Part shown: positions 44,805 to 53,997 of the stretch, piece after piece
Layout of the letters: every line of letters starts with the position of its first letter
How positions within the stretch are numbered: the stretch's first letter is position 1
Assembly (NCBI GenBank): GCA_017523925.1
Contig: JAFWVQ010000067.1
Coordinates: forward strand, 1 to 64,000
Origin: Clostridia bacterium
GTDB taxonomy: Bacteria > Bacillota > Clostridia > Christensenellales > CAG-138
Direction: 5' to 3'
Length of the DNA: 64,000 nucleotides
Made by a program: the position numbers and the translations under genes
Notes under the pieces: model-generated
What the model saw: the letters and a program-made list of their open reading frames with translations, nothing else
Database searches by the model: none
Told to the model about the DNA's origin: nothing

Positions 44805-46448
44805 TCAATCAATCATCCCAAAGTGTTTCAACGCACACTTGATAGCATGTTCTTTCTCCTTTGTGCATTGCGGAGACTTGCTATACTCAGATTTAGGTTT
44901 ATTGAATGCCTCCCCTACCTCAAGTCCAAGTTTTCTTTTAATCTGAGCGATATTTAGCGTGGATACCTTTAGCCTAAAACGATTATAGACATATTTCTTG
45001 ATTTCATCATATGTCGCTTTATACCTAATCGGTCCAATCTTAAGCTCGTCTCGACTAATCTCAATTGATATACGGTCAACAGTTGATATTTCCCTGACCA
45101 ATGACACTACTGTCTCCACATGCTCCGTCTGCGGAAACATATCGAACGGCTGTATACATTCTATCACATAGCCGCCCTCATTTGCAAGAATTTTGCAGTC
45201 GCGCGCAAGCGTTGCGGGGTCGCAGGAAACGTATGCGATGCGCTCGGGTGCGCATTTAATTATCGCATCGAGCGCGGGCTTCATCGCGCCGGCACGGGGC
45301 GGATCGAGAAGCAGTTTTGAAACGCGCTTTCCGCTCTTTACAAGCTCGGGCAGCAGCTTTTCCGCCGCGCCGCAAAGGAAGTCGGCGTTTTTGATGCCGT
45401 TTGCTTGGGCGTTATTCTTCGCGTTTTCTATTGCCCGAGGCACATATTCTATGCCCGTAACGCTACCGGCGTTTTTCGCCATATGAAGGGATAGCGTGCC
45501 TATGCCGCAGTATAGGTCAACGGCGGAATCGGTTTCAGTCAAATTGAGCGAATCGACTGCGAAGGAATAGAGCCGCTCGGTCTGATCGTGGTTGATCTGC
45601 AAAAAGCTTTCGGCGGCGACCGCAAAATCCATGCCGAGTATGCGCTCGGCTATGCTGTCTTTACCCCAAAGCAAAACGCTTTTTCTGCCCATGATAAGGC
45701 TCGATCTTTCGCGGTTGAGGTTCAAAACGATGCTTTTTATGCCCGAAACGGCGGAAACGAGGCGCGAAACAAGCTCGGCTTCGTTCTTTAATCGAGCGGC
45801 GGCGATGATAATAACCATGGTTTCGCCCGTGCAGGTCGAGCGCACCGCAAGATGGCGCAGCACGCCCTTCCCCGTTCTCTCGTTATAGGCGGGGATGCCG
45901 GAGTCGTTTGCCCAGCTTGTGACAGCTTCAAGCGCCTTGAGCGAAGCTTCGTTTTGCAAAAGGCAGTCCGCGGTTTCGATGACCCGATGGCTCTTTTCGC
46001 CGAGTGTGCCTGAAATGACCCTTGCGCCCTGCTGAGCGAAGCTGAAAACCGCTTTATTGCGATAGCGAAGGGTTTGCGGCGATGCGGCGCAGGGGAGCAC
46101 CTCGATGTTTTCAAAGCCCCCTATGCGGCGAAAGGCGTTTTCGACCTTCATGCGCTTGAATTCGAGCTGATGGGCGTGATCCATGTGCATAAGATCGCAG
46201 CCGCCGCAGCGCTCAAAATTCGGGCAGGCGGGTTCGATTCTGCTTGGGCTTTTTTCAAGCACCTCGATAAGCCTTGCCTCGGCAAAGCGCGGAGCGGTTT
46301 TGGTGATCTGCGCCAGCACTCGCTCGCCGATGAGCGCACCCTTCACGAACACGGCAAGACCGTCCGCTCTGCCGACGCCCTGTCCCTCGGAGCCGTAGGA
46401 GGTTATCGAAAGTTCGACTGTTCTGTTTTCGTTTTTGATCTCAGCCAT
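44805..46448 (-). CDS. rlmD: 23S rRNA (uracil-5)-methyltransferase RlmD, with element-derived 99-residue tail
   Basis: 547 residues. TRAM domain (8-65), iron-sulfur cysteines Cys75, Cys81, Cys84 and Cys162, SAM-binding DLYCGIGT, DPPRAG and catalytic Cys409 in YVSCDPATLARD. It methylates a uracil C5 of 23S rRNA. Host RlmD sequence ends at VETVV (444-448); residues 449-547 are encoded by AT-rich element DNA (SLVREISTVD to HFGMID). Without the element the protein would end FMSRGGVEAAT at 459 residues, the normal length. The tail contains KATYDEIKKYV and NKPKSEYSKSPQC, a segment I recall from other element-interrupted RlmD proteins. Start overlaps the dnaE stop by 8 bp. Confidence 0.92.
   Translation of the reverse strand: MAEIKNENRTVELSITSYGSEGQGVGRADGLAVFVKGALIGERVLAQITKTAPRFAEARLIEVLEKSPSRIEPACPNFERCGGCDLMHMDHAHQLEFKRMKVENAFRRIGGFENIEVLPCAASPQTLRYRNKAVFSFAQQGARVISGTLGEKSHRVIETADCLLQNEASLKALEAVTSWANDSGIPAYNERTGKGVLRHLAVRSTCTGETMVIIIAAARLKNEAELVSRLVSAVSGIKSIVLNLNRERSSLIMGRKSVLLWGKDSIAERILGMDFAVAAESFLQINHDQTERLYSFAVDSLNLTETDSAVDLYCGIGTLSLHMAKNAGSVTGIEYVPRAIENAKNNAQANGIKNADFLCGAAEKLLPELVKSGKRVSKLLLDPPRAGAMKPALDAIIKCAPERIAYVSCDPATLARDCKILANEGGYVIECIQPFDMFPQTEHVETVVSLVREISTVDRISIEISRDELKIGPIRYKATYDEIKKYVYNRFRLKVSTLNIAQIKRKLGLEVGEAFNKPKSEYSKSPQCTKEKEHAIKCALKHFGMID
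45109..45116. other. attR core of the integrated element
   Basis: ACTGTCTC, identical to 28126-28133 and in the same codon phase. Base composition changes from AT-rich to GC-rich at about this point. Confidence 0.75.
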
Positions 46449-49400
46449 TCTGTTTTTTCGTGATAAGCTTCACGCTGCCTTTACCGAGAAGCCGTTCGAG
46501 CACGCTGAGGAGCTCAGCATCGGGGTGCACCGAAAGCTCCCTCGGCGCAAGCTCCTGCGTTCTGGTTTGGGAATTGGCGAAGATGACCTCGGTGTTACCC
46601 GGATAGCGGCGCAGGGTCTCTATCACGCGCTTGCGCAGAGGCTCGGTATCGGCTGTGAAGTTCAGCGCAAGGCGCTTGACGTCCGCTTTGATCAGCGGCA
46701 CGACGTAGTCTATCATGATCGTGTTTGGCTTGTCCTCGCGCATCGAGAGGCGGCCCGAAACTATGACCTTTTTATCCTTGAGAAGATAGCTCGAGAATTT
46801 CTGATAGACGGACGGGAACGCGATGAATTCCACCCTGCCGCTCATATCCTCAAGCAGACCCGAAGCCATCAGCCCCGAGCCGTTTTTGATCGGCTTTGCC
46901 TTGACCGAAGCAATGAGTCCGCCCGCGCGTATCGGTGCGCCGTCCGTGATCGCGCCGCCCTCCTCGGCATCATTGAGCTGCTTGCAGTTGTATTTCATCT
47001 CGGAAAGCTCGCGCTCGTACTCCATGAGCGGATGACCGCTGATATAGATGCCGGTCGCCGCGTGCTCCATGGTAAGCAGCTCGTGCAGCGGGAATTCCTC
47101 CCTTGCCTCCGGACCCGGCTCGACAACCGCCGATTCCATGCTCTCGGGCATATCGAACAGCGAGAACTGCCCGAGCTCTATGCGCTTGCGATCCGCTCCC
47201 GCAGTTGAAAGCTCCATCTCGTAATGGCTCATCAGATACTTTCGCGAAACGCCGAAGCAATCGAAGCAGCCGGCCTTTATCAGCCACTCGAGAACGCGCT
47301 TATTTATCGAGTCCGCACGCTTGACGAAGTCTGAAAAATCCTTGAACGGACCGCCGAGCCTTCGTTGCTCGATCACCTCATCAACAACGCCGACGCCGAC
47401 GTTTTTCACCGCGCCGAGTCCGAAACGGATAGCCCCGTCCTCGACCGAAAACAGCGGCATGCTCTTATTGATATTGGGAGGAAGCAGCTTGATTCCCCTG
47501 CCCCTGCAATAATTGATGTAGAATGCAACGGAATCGAGCTCCGTTATGAAGCTGTTTATAAGCGCCGTCATGAATTCAACCGGGTGCAGGCATTTCAGAA
47601 GCGCCGTTCTGTATGCCACGACCGCATAGCAGGCGGCATGCGCCTTATTGAAAGCATATGAAGCAAAGTCCATCATTTCATCGAAGATCCTTTCGGCGGC
47701 TTCCTTGGATACGCCTCGCCGAAGCGCTCCGTCCACCGATACAACACCGTTTTCTTCGATGCCATAGATGAAATTCTGCCTTTCCTTAGCCATGACGTCG
47801 TGTTTCTTCTTGCTCATGGCGCGGCGAATTAGATCGCTTCTTCCAAGCGAATAGCCTGCAAGATCGCGAACGATCTGCATTACCTGCTCCTGATAGACCA
47901 TGCAGCCGTAGGTGGTGTCGAGGATCGGGCGCAGAAGCTCTGTCTCATATCGAACGCTCAAAACGTTCTGCTTGCCCTCCAAATAGCGCGGGATCTGGAC
48001 CATCGGACCGGGCCGAAAGAGCGAAATGCCCGCTATTACATCCTCAAGGCAGCTCGGCTTCATCTGCATCATGAAGCTCGTCATTCCCGGAGATTCAAGC
48101 TGGAAAACTCCCGTGGTATCGCCGGCGCTTATAAGCTCGTAAACGCGCTTGTCGTCATACAGGCAGTTTGAAAAATCTGGCGGCACTTCCCCCTTCTGCT
48201 TTATCAGCTCGATGCAGTCGCGGATGACCGTGAGCGTGCGCAGCCCGAGGAAATCCATCTTAAGCATGCCGAGCTCCTCAAGCTCGGTCATGGTGAACTG
48301 TGTGGTTATCGATTCATCGGTCCTGTTCTTCTGCAGCGGAACGAGCTCCATGGTCGGAAGCGATGATATGACCACTCCTGCCGCATGGGTGGAGATATTG
48401 CGCGGAAGCCCCTCAACCTTCATCGAAAGCTCGAGCAGCTTGCGGACCTGATCGTCTGTATTGTAAAGCTCCTTCAACTCATCAACGGTTTCGATCGCTT
48501 CTTTAAGCGTTATACCGTTTTTTTGAGGAACAAGCTTTGCTATCCTGTCCACCTCGTTCAGCGGGATGCGAAGCACGCGGCCAACGTCGCGAACGGAGGC
48601 GCGGGCGGCGAGCGTGCCGAAGGTTATGATCTGGCAAACATGGTCGCTGCCGTATTTTTCCTTGACGTAGTCTATGACCTCTTGCCTGCGGTCGTCGCAA
48701 AAATCCACGTCGAAATCGGGCATGCTGACCCTTTCGGGATTGAGGAAGCGCTCGAAAAGCAGGTTGTACTTGATCGGATCTATGTCGGTTATCCCCATCG
48801 TGTACGCCGCGATCGACGCCGCGCCGCTGCCTCGACCGGGACCTACGTCTATATCCCTGCTCTTAGCGAAGCGAATGAAGTCCCAAACTATAAGATAGTA
48901 GTCCACAAACCCCATCTTGGTTATCACGCCGAGCTCATACTCAAGCCTGTCCCAATGCTCCTTAGTGGGCTCGCCATAGCGCCTTATCATGCCCTCGGAG
49001 CAGAGCTTCCTGATGTATTCCTCGTTGCTCATGCCGTCCGGCGCGGTGAAGCCGGGCAGATGACGCTTGCCGAATTCGATCTTGAGGCCGCATTTTTCGG
49101 CGACCTCGGAGGTGTTGAATACGGCCTGCTCATAGCCGTGCATGCGCTCGAGCATCTCCGCCTCGGATTTGGCATAGAACTCCTCGGTCTGCATACGCAT
49201 ACGGTTTTCAACGTCCACGAAGGTGTTGGTCTGGATGCACAGCAGCGCGTCCTGCGCCTCGGCGTCCTCCTTTTTTACGTAGTGAACGTCGTTCGTTGCA
49301 ACGGTCTTTATGCCGAGCTCCTCGGCAAGCTTATTGAGCCGCGGAAGAACCACGAGCTGCTCCGGTATGCCGTGATTTTGAAGCTCGATATAGAAATCAT

Positions 49401-49893
49401 CTCCAAACACGCCCTTCAGGCGCAGCGCAAGCGCCCTCGCTTCGTCATATTGGTTCATAAGAAGGTAGGACGGGATATCGCCGGCAAGGCAGGCGGAGAG
49501 GCAGATGAGGCCTTCGCTGTGCTTCTCAAGCAGGTCGTAATCGATCCTCGGACGGTAGTAATAGCCGTCCACAAAAGCGATGCTGGAGAGCTTGATAAGA
49601 TTTTTGTATCCGATCTCGTTTTTGCACAGAAGGATAAGATGCGCATTCTCCTTCATGCCGGTTTTATCGGCGATCGTCTTTGGCGCAACGTAGGCCTCCA
49701 TGCCTATGATCGGCTTGATGCCCGCTGCGGTGCACTGCTTATAAAACTCGATCACGCCAAACATATTGCCGTGATCGGTTATCGCAACGGAATCCATTCC
49801 CAATTCTTTGACGCGCGCAACGAGCTCGCTTATTCTCGCAGCGCCGTCAAGCAAGCTGTATTCGGTATGCACATGCAGATGTGTGAAACTCAT
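46441..49893 (-). CDS. dnaE: DNA polymerase III subunit alpha, DnaE type
   Basis: 1150 residues. PHP domain (1-~210) beginning FTHLHVHTEYSLLDG, the C-family polymerase core with catalytic aspartates in PDFDVDF near 400 and a third in the palm, the GPGRGSGAAS loop, then HhH and OB-fold regions. Replicative or lagging-strand polymerase of Firmicutes. It follows whiA by 64 bp and precedes rlmD, whose start lies inside its 3' end. Intact. Confidence 0.97.
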   Translation of the reverse strand: MSFTHLHVHTEYSLLDGAARISELVARVKELGMDSVAITDHGNMFGVIEFYKQCTAAGIKPIIGMEAYVAPKTIADKTGMKENAHLILLCKNEIGYKNLIKLSSIAFVDGYYYRPRIDYDLLEKHSEGLICLSACLAGDIPSYLLMNQYDEARALALRLKGVFGDDFYIELQNHGIPEQLVVLPRLNKLAEELGIKTVATNDVHYVKKEDAEAQDALLCIQTNTFVDVENRMRMQTEEFYAKSEAEMLERMHGYEQAVFNTSEVAEKCGLKIEFGKRHLPGFTAPDGMSNEEYIRKLCSEGMIRRYGEPTKEHWDRLEYELGVITKMGFVDYYLIVWDFIRFAKSRDIDVGPGRGSGAASIAAYTMGITDIDPIKYNLLFERFLNPERVSMPDFDVDFCDDRRQEVIDYVKEKYGSDHVCQIITFGTLAARASVRDVGRVLRIPLNEVDRIAKLVPQKNGITLKEAIETVDELKELYNTDDQVRKLLELSMKVEGLPRNISTHAAGVVISSLPTMELVPLQKNRTDESITTQFTMTELEELGMLKMDFLGLRTLTVIRDCIELIKQKGEVPPDFSNCLYDDKRVYELISAGDTTGVFQLESPGMTSFMMQMKPSCLEDVIAGISLFRPGPMVQIPRYLEGKQNVLSVRYETELLRPILDTTYGCMVYQEQVMQIVRDLAGYSLGRSDLIRRAMSKKKHDVMAKERQNFIYGIEENGVVSVDGALRRGVSKEAAERIFDEMMDFASYAFNKAHAACYAVVAYRTALLKCLHPVEFMTALINSFITELDSVAFYINYCRGRGIKLLPPNINKSMPLFSVEDGAIRFGLGAVKNVGVGVVDEVIEQRRLGGPFKDFSDFVKRADSINKRVLEWLIKAGCFDCFGVSRKYLMSHYEMELSTAGADRKRIELGQFSLFDMPESMESAVVEPGPEAREEFPLHELLTMEHAATGIYISGHPLMEYERELSEMKYNCKQLNDAEEGGAITDGAPIRAGGLIASVKAKPIKNGSGLMASGLLEDMSGRVEFIAFPSVYQKFSSYLLKDKKVIVSGRLSMREDKPNTIMIDYVVPLIKADVKRLALNFTADTEPLRKRVIETLRRYPGNTEVIFANSQTRTQELAPRELSVHPDAELLSVLERLLGKGSVKLITKKQNG

Positions 49894-49957
49894 AGTTCAG
49901 TATTCTCCGTTTCGATCGAGTGTGGTTCGGCTCGGCGCCGTGCAGAAAGCGGATCCG

Positions 49958-50935
49958 TCACGTATCCTGCGCCTTACCGCGCAGATCCGAGGCGAGTTTT
50001 TGAAGTTTTTTCAGTCTGTAATTGACCGCCGATCTGCCCATATTCAGTTCGTCCGCAAGCTCGGAAAGCGTCAGCTCGACATTTTCAAGTCTCGCCTCAG
50101 CCACGGTGCGCAGTTCATCGCTCAGCGCGTCAACGCCGAGCGTTTTTAACACAAGCTCGATATCCGCGATCTGTTTTTGCGCTGTTTGGGTCGCTCTGTT
50201 GGTGTTTGCCGAGATGCAGTTGACGTATCTGTTTGCTTTATTCTTAGCCTGCTTGATGATGCGCTCGTTGCTTACGTGCATCATGGCCTCGGAAGCGCCC
50301 ATGAACGCAAGCAGATCCTCAAGCTTTTCGCCCTCTTTGACGTATAAAACGATGCTGTTTTTGCGGCTTGATCTGTTTATCGGGATGCCGTAAAATGCAA
50401 GGATCTCGGCAGTTTTTCCGGCGAGCGCCTCGTTATTTGTTACAAATTCGATATGATAGTTTTTTTCCGGATCGGCGGCCATGCCGCAGGCAAGGAACAT
50501 TCCCCTGATGAAGCTGCGGTGCTGAGTATCGGTCAAGACCGCATCCTCCGGCAAAAAAGCGCCGTATTCCCGTTCGCCGTCCGCATCGACCTTCAGCAAT
50601 CCGACGGACCGCAGGAACTCATCCGCGCCGCTGCCGTAGACGATCAGCTCACAGTTATTTGCATTGAGCCTTTCGTGCACGACCTCGCTTATGCTGCATT
50701 CAAGAGCGTAGTACTGCGCGCATAGCTTGGCGCAAAGCTCGATCGCATCGCGGCTTTTCAGCGAAAAATGAACGCCCCAGCATCTTTTTTGAGGAACATA
50801 TTTCAAGCTGCCTATGCAGAGCGTGAAAGCGCATAAGAGAGCGCACGCATCCTCTCGGCGCCTTATCTTAAGCCCCGACAGCTCCGATTTGACCTTTGAA
50901 GAAAACGATTTTCCTGCTTCGGACGATTTATTCAT
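49958..50935 (-). CDS. whiA: DNA-binding protein WhiA
   Basis: About 325 residues. N-terminal LAGLIDADG-derived domain (SFSSKVKSEL, RGMFLACG, HIEFVTNNEALAGK) and C-terminal helix-turn-helix with LSELADELNMGRSAVNYRLKKL. WhiA affects cell division and chromosome segregation in Gram-positive bacteria. Start taken at 50935, 9 bases after GGGG; ATG at 50944 is too close to that site. It follows rapZ by about 50 bp. Confidence 0.95.
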   Translation of the reverse strand: MNKSSEAGKSFSSKVKSELSGLKIRRREDACALLCAFTLCIGSLKYVPQKRCWGVHFSLKSRDAIELCAKLCAQYYALECSISEVVHERLNANNCELIVYGSGADEFLRSVGLLKVDADGEREYGAFLPEDAVLTDTQHRSFIRGMFLACGMAADPEKNYHIEFVTNNEALAGKTAEILAFYGIPINRSSRKNSIVLYVKEGEKLEDLLAFMGASEAMMHVSNERIIKQAKNKANRYVNCISANTNRATQTAQKQIADIELVLKTLGVDALSDELRTVAEARLENVELTLSELADELNMGRSAVNYRLKKLQKLASDLRGKAQDT

Positions 50936-50986
50936 GGCATTCATCCCCAAAAGGCGAAGGACGGATTTGGTCGGAGGCAAACAAGC

Positions 50987-51880
50987 TCATTGTTTGCCGT
51001 CGTCTCCCGAGAAGCGGTCGATGATGTTTTCGGCCTCATACACGAGGTCCCTGTGTTCAACAAGTATGGGGTACTCCCCGGCAAGCCTGTCGTGCAGCGC
51101 TTCCGCCATCGCCACCGAGCGATGCCTGCCGCCGGTGCAGTCGAAGCTGATCATGATCCTGCGCTTGCCCTGCTCGATGAACTTCGGGGTCAGCTTCCTG
51201 ATCATGGTCTCGATGCCGTCGAGCTGTTCGCAAACGGTTTCATCGGAAAACACGTAGTTGCGCACCTCGGGATCCCTGCCCGATTTATAACGAAGCTCCG
51301 GAATATAGAACGGGTTTTCGGTATAGCGCATATCGAAAACGAAGTCGGCGTTGCTCGGGATGCCGCGCTTGAAGCCGAAGCTTGAGATAACGAGCCTTAC
51401 CGAAGAGAGGCTGACGCCCTTGCTCAGCTTTTCCTCCACGGCCTTTGCAAGCTCCGAGGTCTTCATATTCGAAGTGTCGATGATATAAGTGGCGTTCTCC
51501 TTCAGCGGGACGAGCATTTCGCGCTCCATCGCAATGCCTATGCTGACGTCGTCATGCATCGGGTGAAGGCGCCTCGTTTCGCTGTATCTGCGCTGAAGAA
51601 CGGCATCCTCGCATTCAAGAAACAGTATCTCATACTTGAAGGGAAGATTCTTGAGCTCGGAGAAGGCCTTCTGCGGGTTGTAGCCGAAGTGGGACTCGCG
51701 GCTGTCTATAACTATTGCCACCTTGTCGATGGTGTTTTCGCTTGCCTTGCACAGTGCGATGTACTCCCCAACGAGCTGACACGGCATATTATCCGCGCAT
51801 ACAAAGCCCATATCCTCAAGAACGCCCAGCACACCGGTTTTTCCGGCACCTGATAGACCGGTAACTATCAAAATATCCAT
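50987..51880 (-). CDS. rapZ: RNase adapter / nucleotide-binding protein RapZ (YvcJ)
   Basis: 297 residues. P-loop GLSGAGKT at 8-15, conserved DNMPCQLV, IDSRE, and C-terminal CTGGRHRSVA block. In Escherichia coli RapZ controls a small RNA for GlmS; in Firmicutes YvcJ is a GTP/ATP-binding protein with a role in competence and envelope metabolism. Usual neighbour whiA follows, but the glmR (yvcK) gene that normally lies between them is missing. Confidence 0.95.
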   Translation of the reverse strand: MDILIVTGLSGAGKTGVLGVLEDMGFVCADNMPCQLVGEYIALCKASENTIDKVAIVIDSRESHFGYNPQKAFSELKNLPFKYEILFLECEDAVLQRRYSETRRLHPMHDDVSIGIAMEREMLVPLKENATYIIDTSNMKTSELAKAVEEKLSKGVSLSSVRLVISSFGFKRGIPSNADFVFDMRYTENPFYIPELRYKSGRDPEVRNYVFSDETVCEQLDGIETMIRKLTPKFIEQGKRRIMISFDCTGGRHRSVAMAEALHDRLAGEYPILVEHRDLVYEAENIIDRFSGDDGKQ

Positions 51881-51968
51881 ATCACATTTTCTCCTTCGCT
51901 GCCCGGCCGCTGCTGCAAAGCCGGTCTCGTTCGTTTCACATTTATCCTTTTTCCTGCCGGTTATCGTG

Positions 51969-52862
51969 TCAGCGAACTATCTTTACCTCGGGCTCGAGCA
52001 GCACGCCTGACATATCGAACACCGTTTTCTGAACGAACGCCATAAGCTCGCACACGTCCTCAAAGGTCGCTCCGCCGCAGTTCACGATGAAGCCCGCATG
52101 CTTCGGGCTGACCATCGCGCCGCCGATACGCTTGCCCTTGAGGCCTGCCTCCTCGATGAGAGCGCCCGCGTAACGATCCTTCGGGCGTTTGAAGGTGCTT
52201 CCCGCCGAGGGGAATTCGAGCGGCTGCTTGGTCCTGCGGCGGATATTGTAATCCTCCATGCGCGCCGCAGCGCCTCCGTCATCCTTGTTAAGCTCGAATT
52301 CGGCCGAAACCACGATCGCATCCGGCCATGCAAACGGCGATTTTCGATAGGACAGCTCGTTGCCGCAAACGCGTTTTGTTATCAGCCTGCCGTTTGAAAC
52401 ATAGGTGACGCGGCGAAGGATCTGCTTGATCTCTCCTCCATAGGCTCCGGCGTTCATAGCAACGGCGCCGCCGATGGTTCCGGGTATGCCGGCGGCCCAT
52501 TCCATGCCGCCGAGCCCCGCGGCAACGCTCGCTTTTGCAACAGTGCAAAGCAGTGCTCCCGCCTCCGCAGAGACGGTCGTTTCGTTGAAGGAATACGCCG
52601 ACATTCTGCTGCCGATCCTGATAAACAGCGCATCCACGCCGTCGTCCGAAACGAGCAGGTTGGTACCGTTGCCGATAACGTATATCGGATAGCCGCAGCA
52701 TTTTGCGGCGCTCATCAGCTCGGCAAGCTCGTCCGCATTGCGAGGCTCGGCAAAGAAGCCGACCTCCCCGCCGATCCTGAAGCTTGTGAAGCTTCTCGCT
52801 TCAACGCCCTTTCTTGCGCCAAGCAAAAGCAGTTTTTCCTCAAGGCATTTGTTTGCAGCCAT
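51969..52862 (-). CDS. murB: UDP-N-acetylenolpyruvoylglucosamine reductase
   Basis: 297 residues. FAD-binding GNGTNLLVSDDG and AGIPGTIGGAVAMNAGAYG, catalytic serine in FPSAGSTFKRP and final Glu in LLEPEVKIV, as in type II MurB. Makes UDP-MurNAc for peptidoglycan. Start at 52862 preferred: GGGAGA is 12 bases upstream, whereas the ATG at 52889 lies only a few bases from the predicted transcription start and has no ribosome-binding site. First gene of the murB-rapZ-whiA-dnaE-rlmD run. Confidence 0.95.
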   Translation of the reverse strand: MAANKCLEEKLLLLGARKGVEARSFTSFRIGGEVGFFAEPRNADELAELMSAAKCCGYPIYVIGNGTNLLVSDDGVDALFIRIGSRMSAYSFNETTVSAEAGALLCTVAKASVAAGLGGMEWAAGIPGTIGGAVAMNAGAYGGEIKQILRRVTYVSNGRLITKRVCGNELSYRKSPFAWPDAIVVSAEFELNKDDGGAAARMEDYNIRRRTKQPLEFPSAGSTFKRPKDRYAGALIEEAGLKGKRIGGAMVSPKHAGFIVNCGGATFEDVCELMAFVQKTVFDMSGVLLEPEVKIVR

Positions 52863-52904
52863 TTGATGAATCGTTCTCCCTATTCGCATAGTTACTCAGC
52901 TTAT

Positions 52905-52933
52905 ACTATACCACCGATTTACTCATGTGTAAA
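52905..52933 (-). promoter_or_regulatory. Sigma-A promoter of the murB-rapZ-whiA-dnaE-rlmD run
   Basis: Minus strand TTTACA (52928-52933), 17-bp spacer, TATAGT (52905-52910). Confidence 0.75.
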
Positions 52934-52954
52934 CAGCTGTCCGCGAATTATTTT

Positions 52955-53908
52955 TCATTTCTCCGAGCCATTATTCCATTCGAACGGCTGCGCACGCTTG
53001 AACGGAGCTGTGATCACGCCTGAGTTCTCAAGGATAAGGGAATAAGCCTCATCAAGAAAGCTTTGCTCGAATTCCGCTTCATCTGTCAAGGCGAGCGGCA
53101 GAAGCCCAAGCTCCGCAAGCTCATTCTGCGCCGAAGATGACATGAGCAGTTCAAGCAGCTCCCGGGCGTACTGCTCCTTTTCCTCGCTAAGCGCTTGCGA
53201 TATCCCTAAATACTGCACGAGCTCCGTATCGGTTTTGAAGGGCATTACCGAAAACAGCTTCGCTTTATTCCGCTCAAGCAGCCTTTGCATATCCCCCGCC
53301 CCGCGCACGTCGCAGATACAGCAGGGCGCTTTCCCCAATTTGAACTGTTCAAAGGTGAACTCGCGCGCCATTTCCTCGGATGGTCCGCTTTCGGGCAGCT
53401 CCGTGCTGTCCGGGCAGTACAGTATAAGTTCGCAGGATGCGGCAAGCGGGATCGCCTTCGGCGCTTTTTCGCCCCCTACTGCATCGGGCTCTCCCGCTTC
53501 AAGCTGCATCGGCCTAAGCTCCGAGCCCTGTAAAAGGCCGGCAGGAAAGCTGATGATATCCGGAAACTCGCCCTTGCCGATGCGCGTCCGAGCCTCCTCT
53601 GCGGACATTGCCTTCAGATCGAAGAAAACGCCGAAATGCCGTTTTTCGATGCGTTTTGCGTATTTTTCGAGCCATGCGCCCATGCTGCCCGAATACGGCT
53701 TGAACCCGACCGCATGCCAGATGCTGATCGTGCCGGAATATGCTTCCTTATGCGGTCTGAAATATTCAAGCGGATCGTGCGCACTCAAGAGGCCCGAGGC
53801 GTATTTCGGCAGCATCACAAGAAGCAGCAGCATCGCCGCAAGAAGCAGGAATGATACAGTTTTTCGCACAGAACTCATGATAGAAGCTATGCGCGCATCA
53901 CGTTGCAT
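52955..53908 (-). CDS. Membrane-anchored extracellular solute-binding-like protein
   Basis: About 317 residues from the ATG at 53908 (GAAAG just upstream; other in-frame starts are possible). A single N-terminal hydrophobic segment (TVSFLLLAAMLLLLVML) without lipobox cysteine anchors or exports it. The rest resembles family-1 ABC solute-binding proteins: ISIWHAVGFKPYSG, PDIISFPAG, and a C-terminal helical part with ELLMSSSAQNELAELGLLPL. It is small for the family and no ABC permease adjoins it, so it may not serve transport. Divergent from recD2. Confidence 0.65.
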   Translation of the reverse strand: MQRDARIASIMSSVRKTVSFLLLAAMLLLLVMLPKYASGLLSAHDPLEYFRPHKEAYSGTISIWHAVGFKPYSGSMGAWLEKYAKRIEKRHFGVFFDLKAMSAEEARTRIGKGEFPDIISFPAGLLQGSELRPMQLEAGEPDAVGGEKAPKAIPLAASCELILYCPDSTELPESGPSEEMAREFTFEQFKLGKAPCCICDVRGAGDMQRLLERNKAKLFSVMPFKTDTELVQYLGISQALSEEKEQYARELLELLMSSSAQNELAELGLLPLALTDEAEFEQSFLDEAYSLILENSGVITAPFKRAQPFEWNNGSEK

Positions 53909-53962
53909 ATTCTTTCGACGCCGCTTTACGACACAACCGTTTCGCCCGTTTTGCTTCTGCGC

Positions 53963-53991
53963 TTGAAAACGAACAGCGAGCATAGTATAAT
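53963..53991 (+). promoter_or_regulatory. Sigma-A promoter of recD2, six bases before the start codon
   Basis: TTGAAA (53963-53968), 17-bp spacer, TATAAT (53986-53991). Transcription should begin at or next to the recD2 ATG at 53998. Confidence 0.8.
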
Positions 53992-53997
53992 AGCGGT

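Larger units (their letters stand above)
28126..45116. mobile_element. Integrated mobilizable element with serine integrase, family-B DNA polymerase, MOB genes and type III R-M
   Basis: About 17 kb, visibly AT-richer than the flanks, bounded by an 8-bp core in the 3' end of rlmD. Content from left: serine recombinase, small ORF, PolB, nuclease-like protein, type III Res and Mod, HEPN-like protein, coiled-coil membrane protein, MobP relaxase, MobC, candidate oriT, ArdC-like protein, VirD4-type coupling protein, small protein. No VirB4, VirB6 or other channel genes are present, so transfer would need a helper conjugative element. The presence of a replicative polymerase is unusual for this class. 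Confidence 0.88.

Noticed and set aside
28086..45116. Calling the element a self-transmissible ICE
   Set aside because: No VirB4-type ATPase, channel or pilus genes; only relaxosome and coupling protein genes are present.
48385..50025. Plus-strand 546-codon open frame opposite dnaE
   Set aside because: Antisense shadow of dnaE's codon bias; no ribosome-binding site and no recognisable family.
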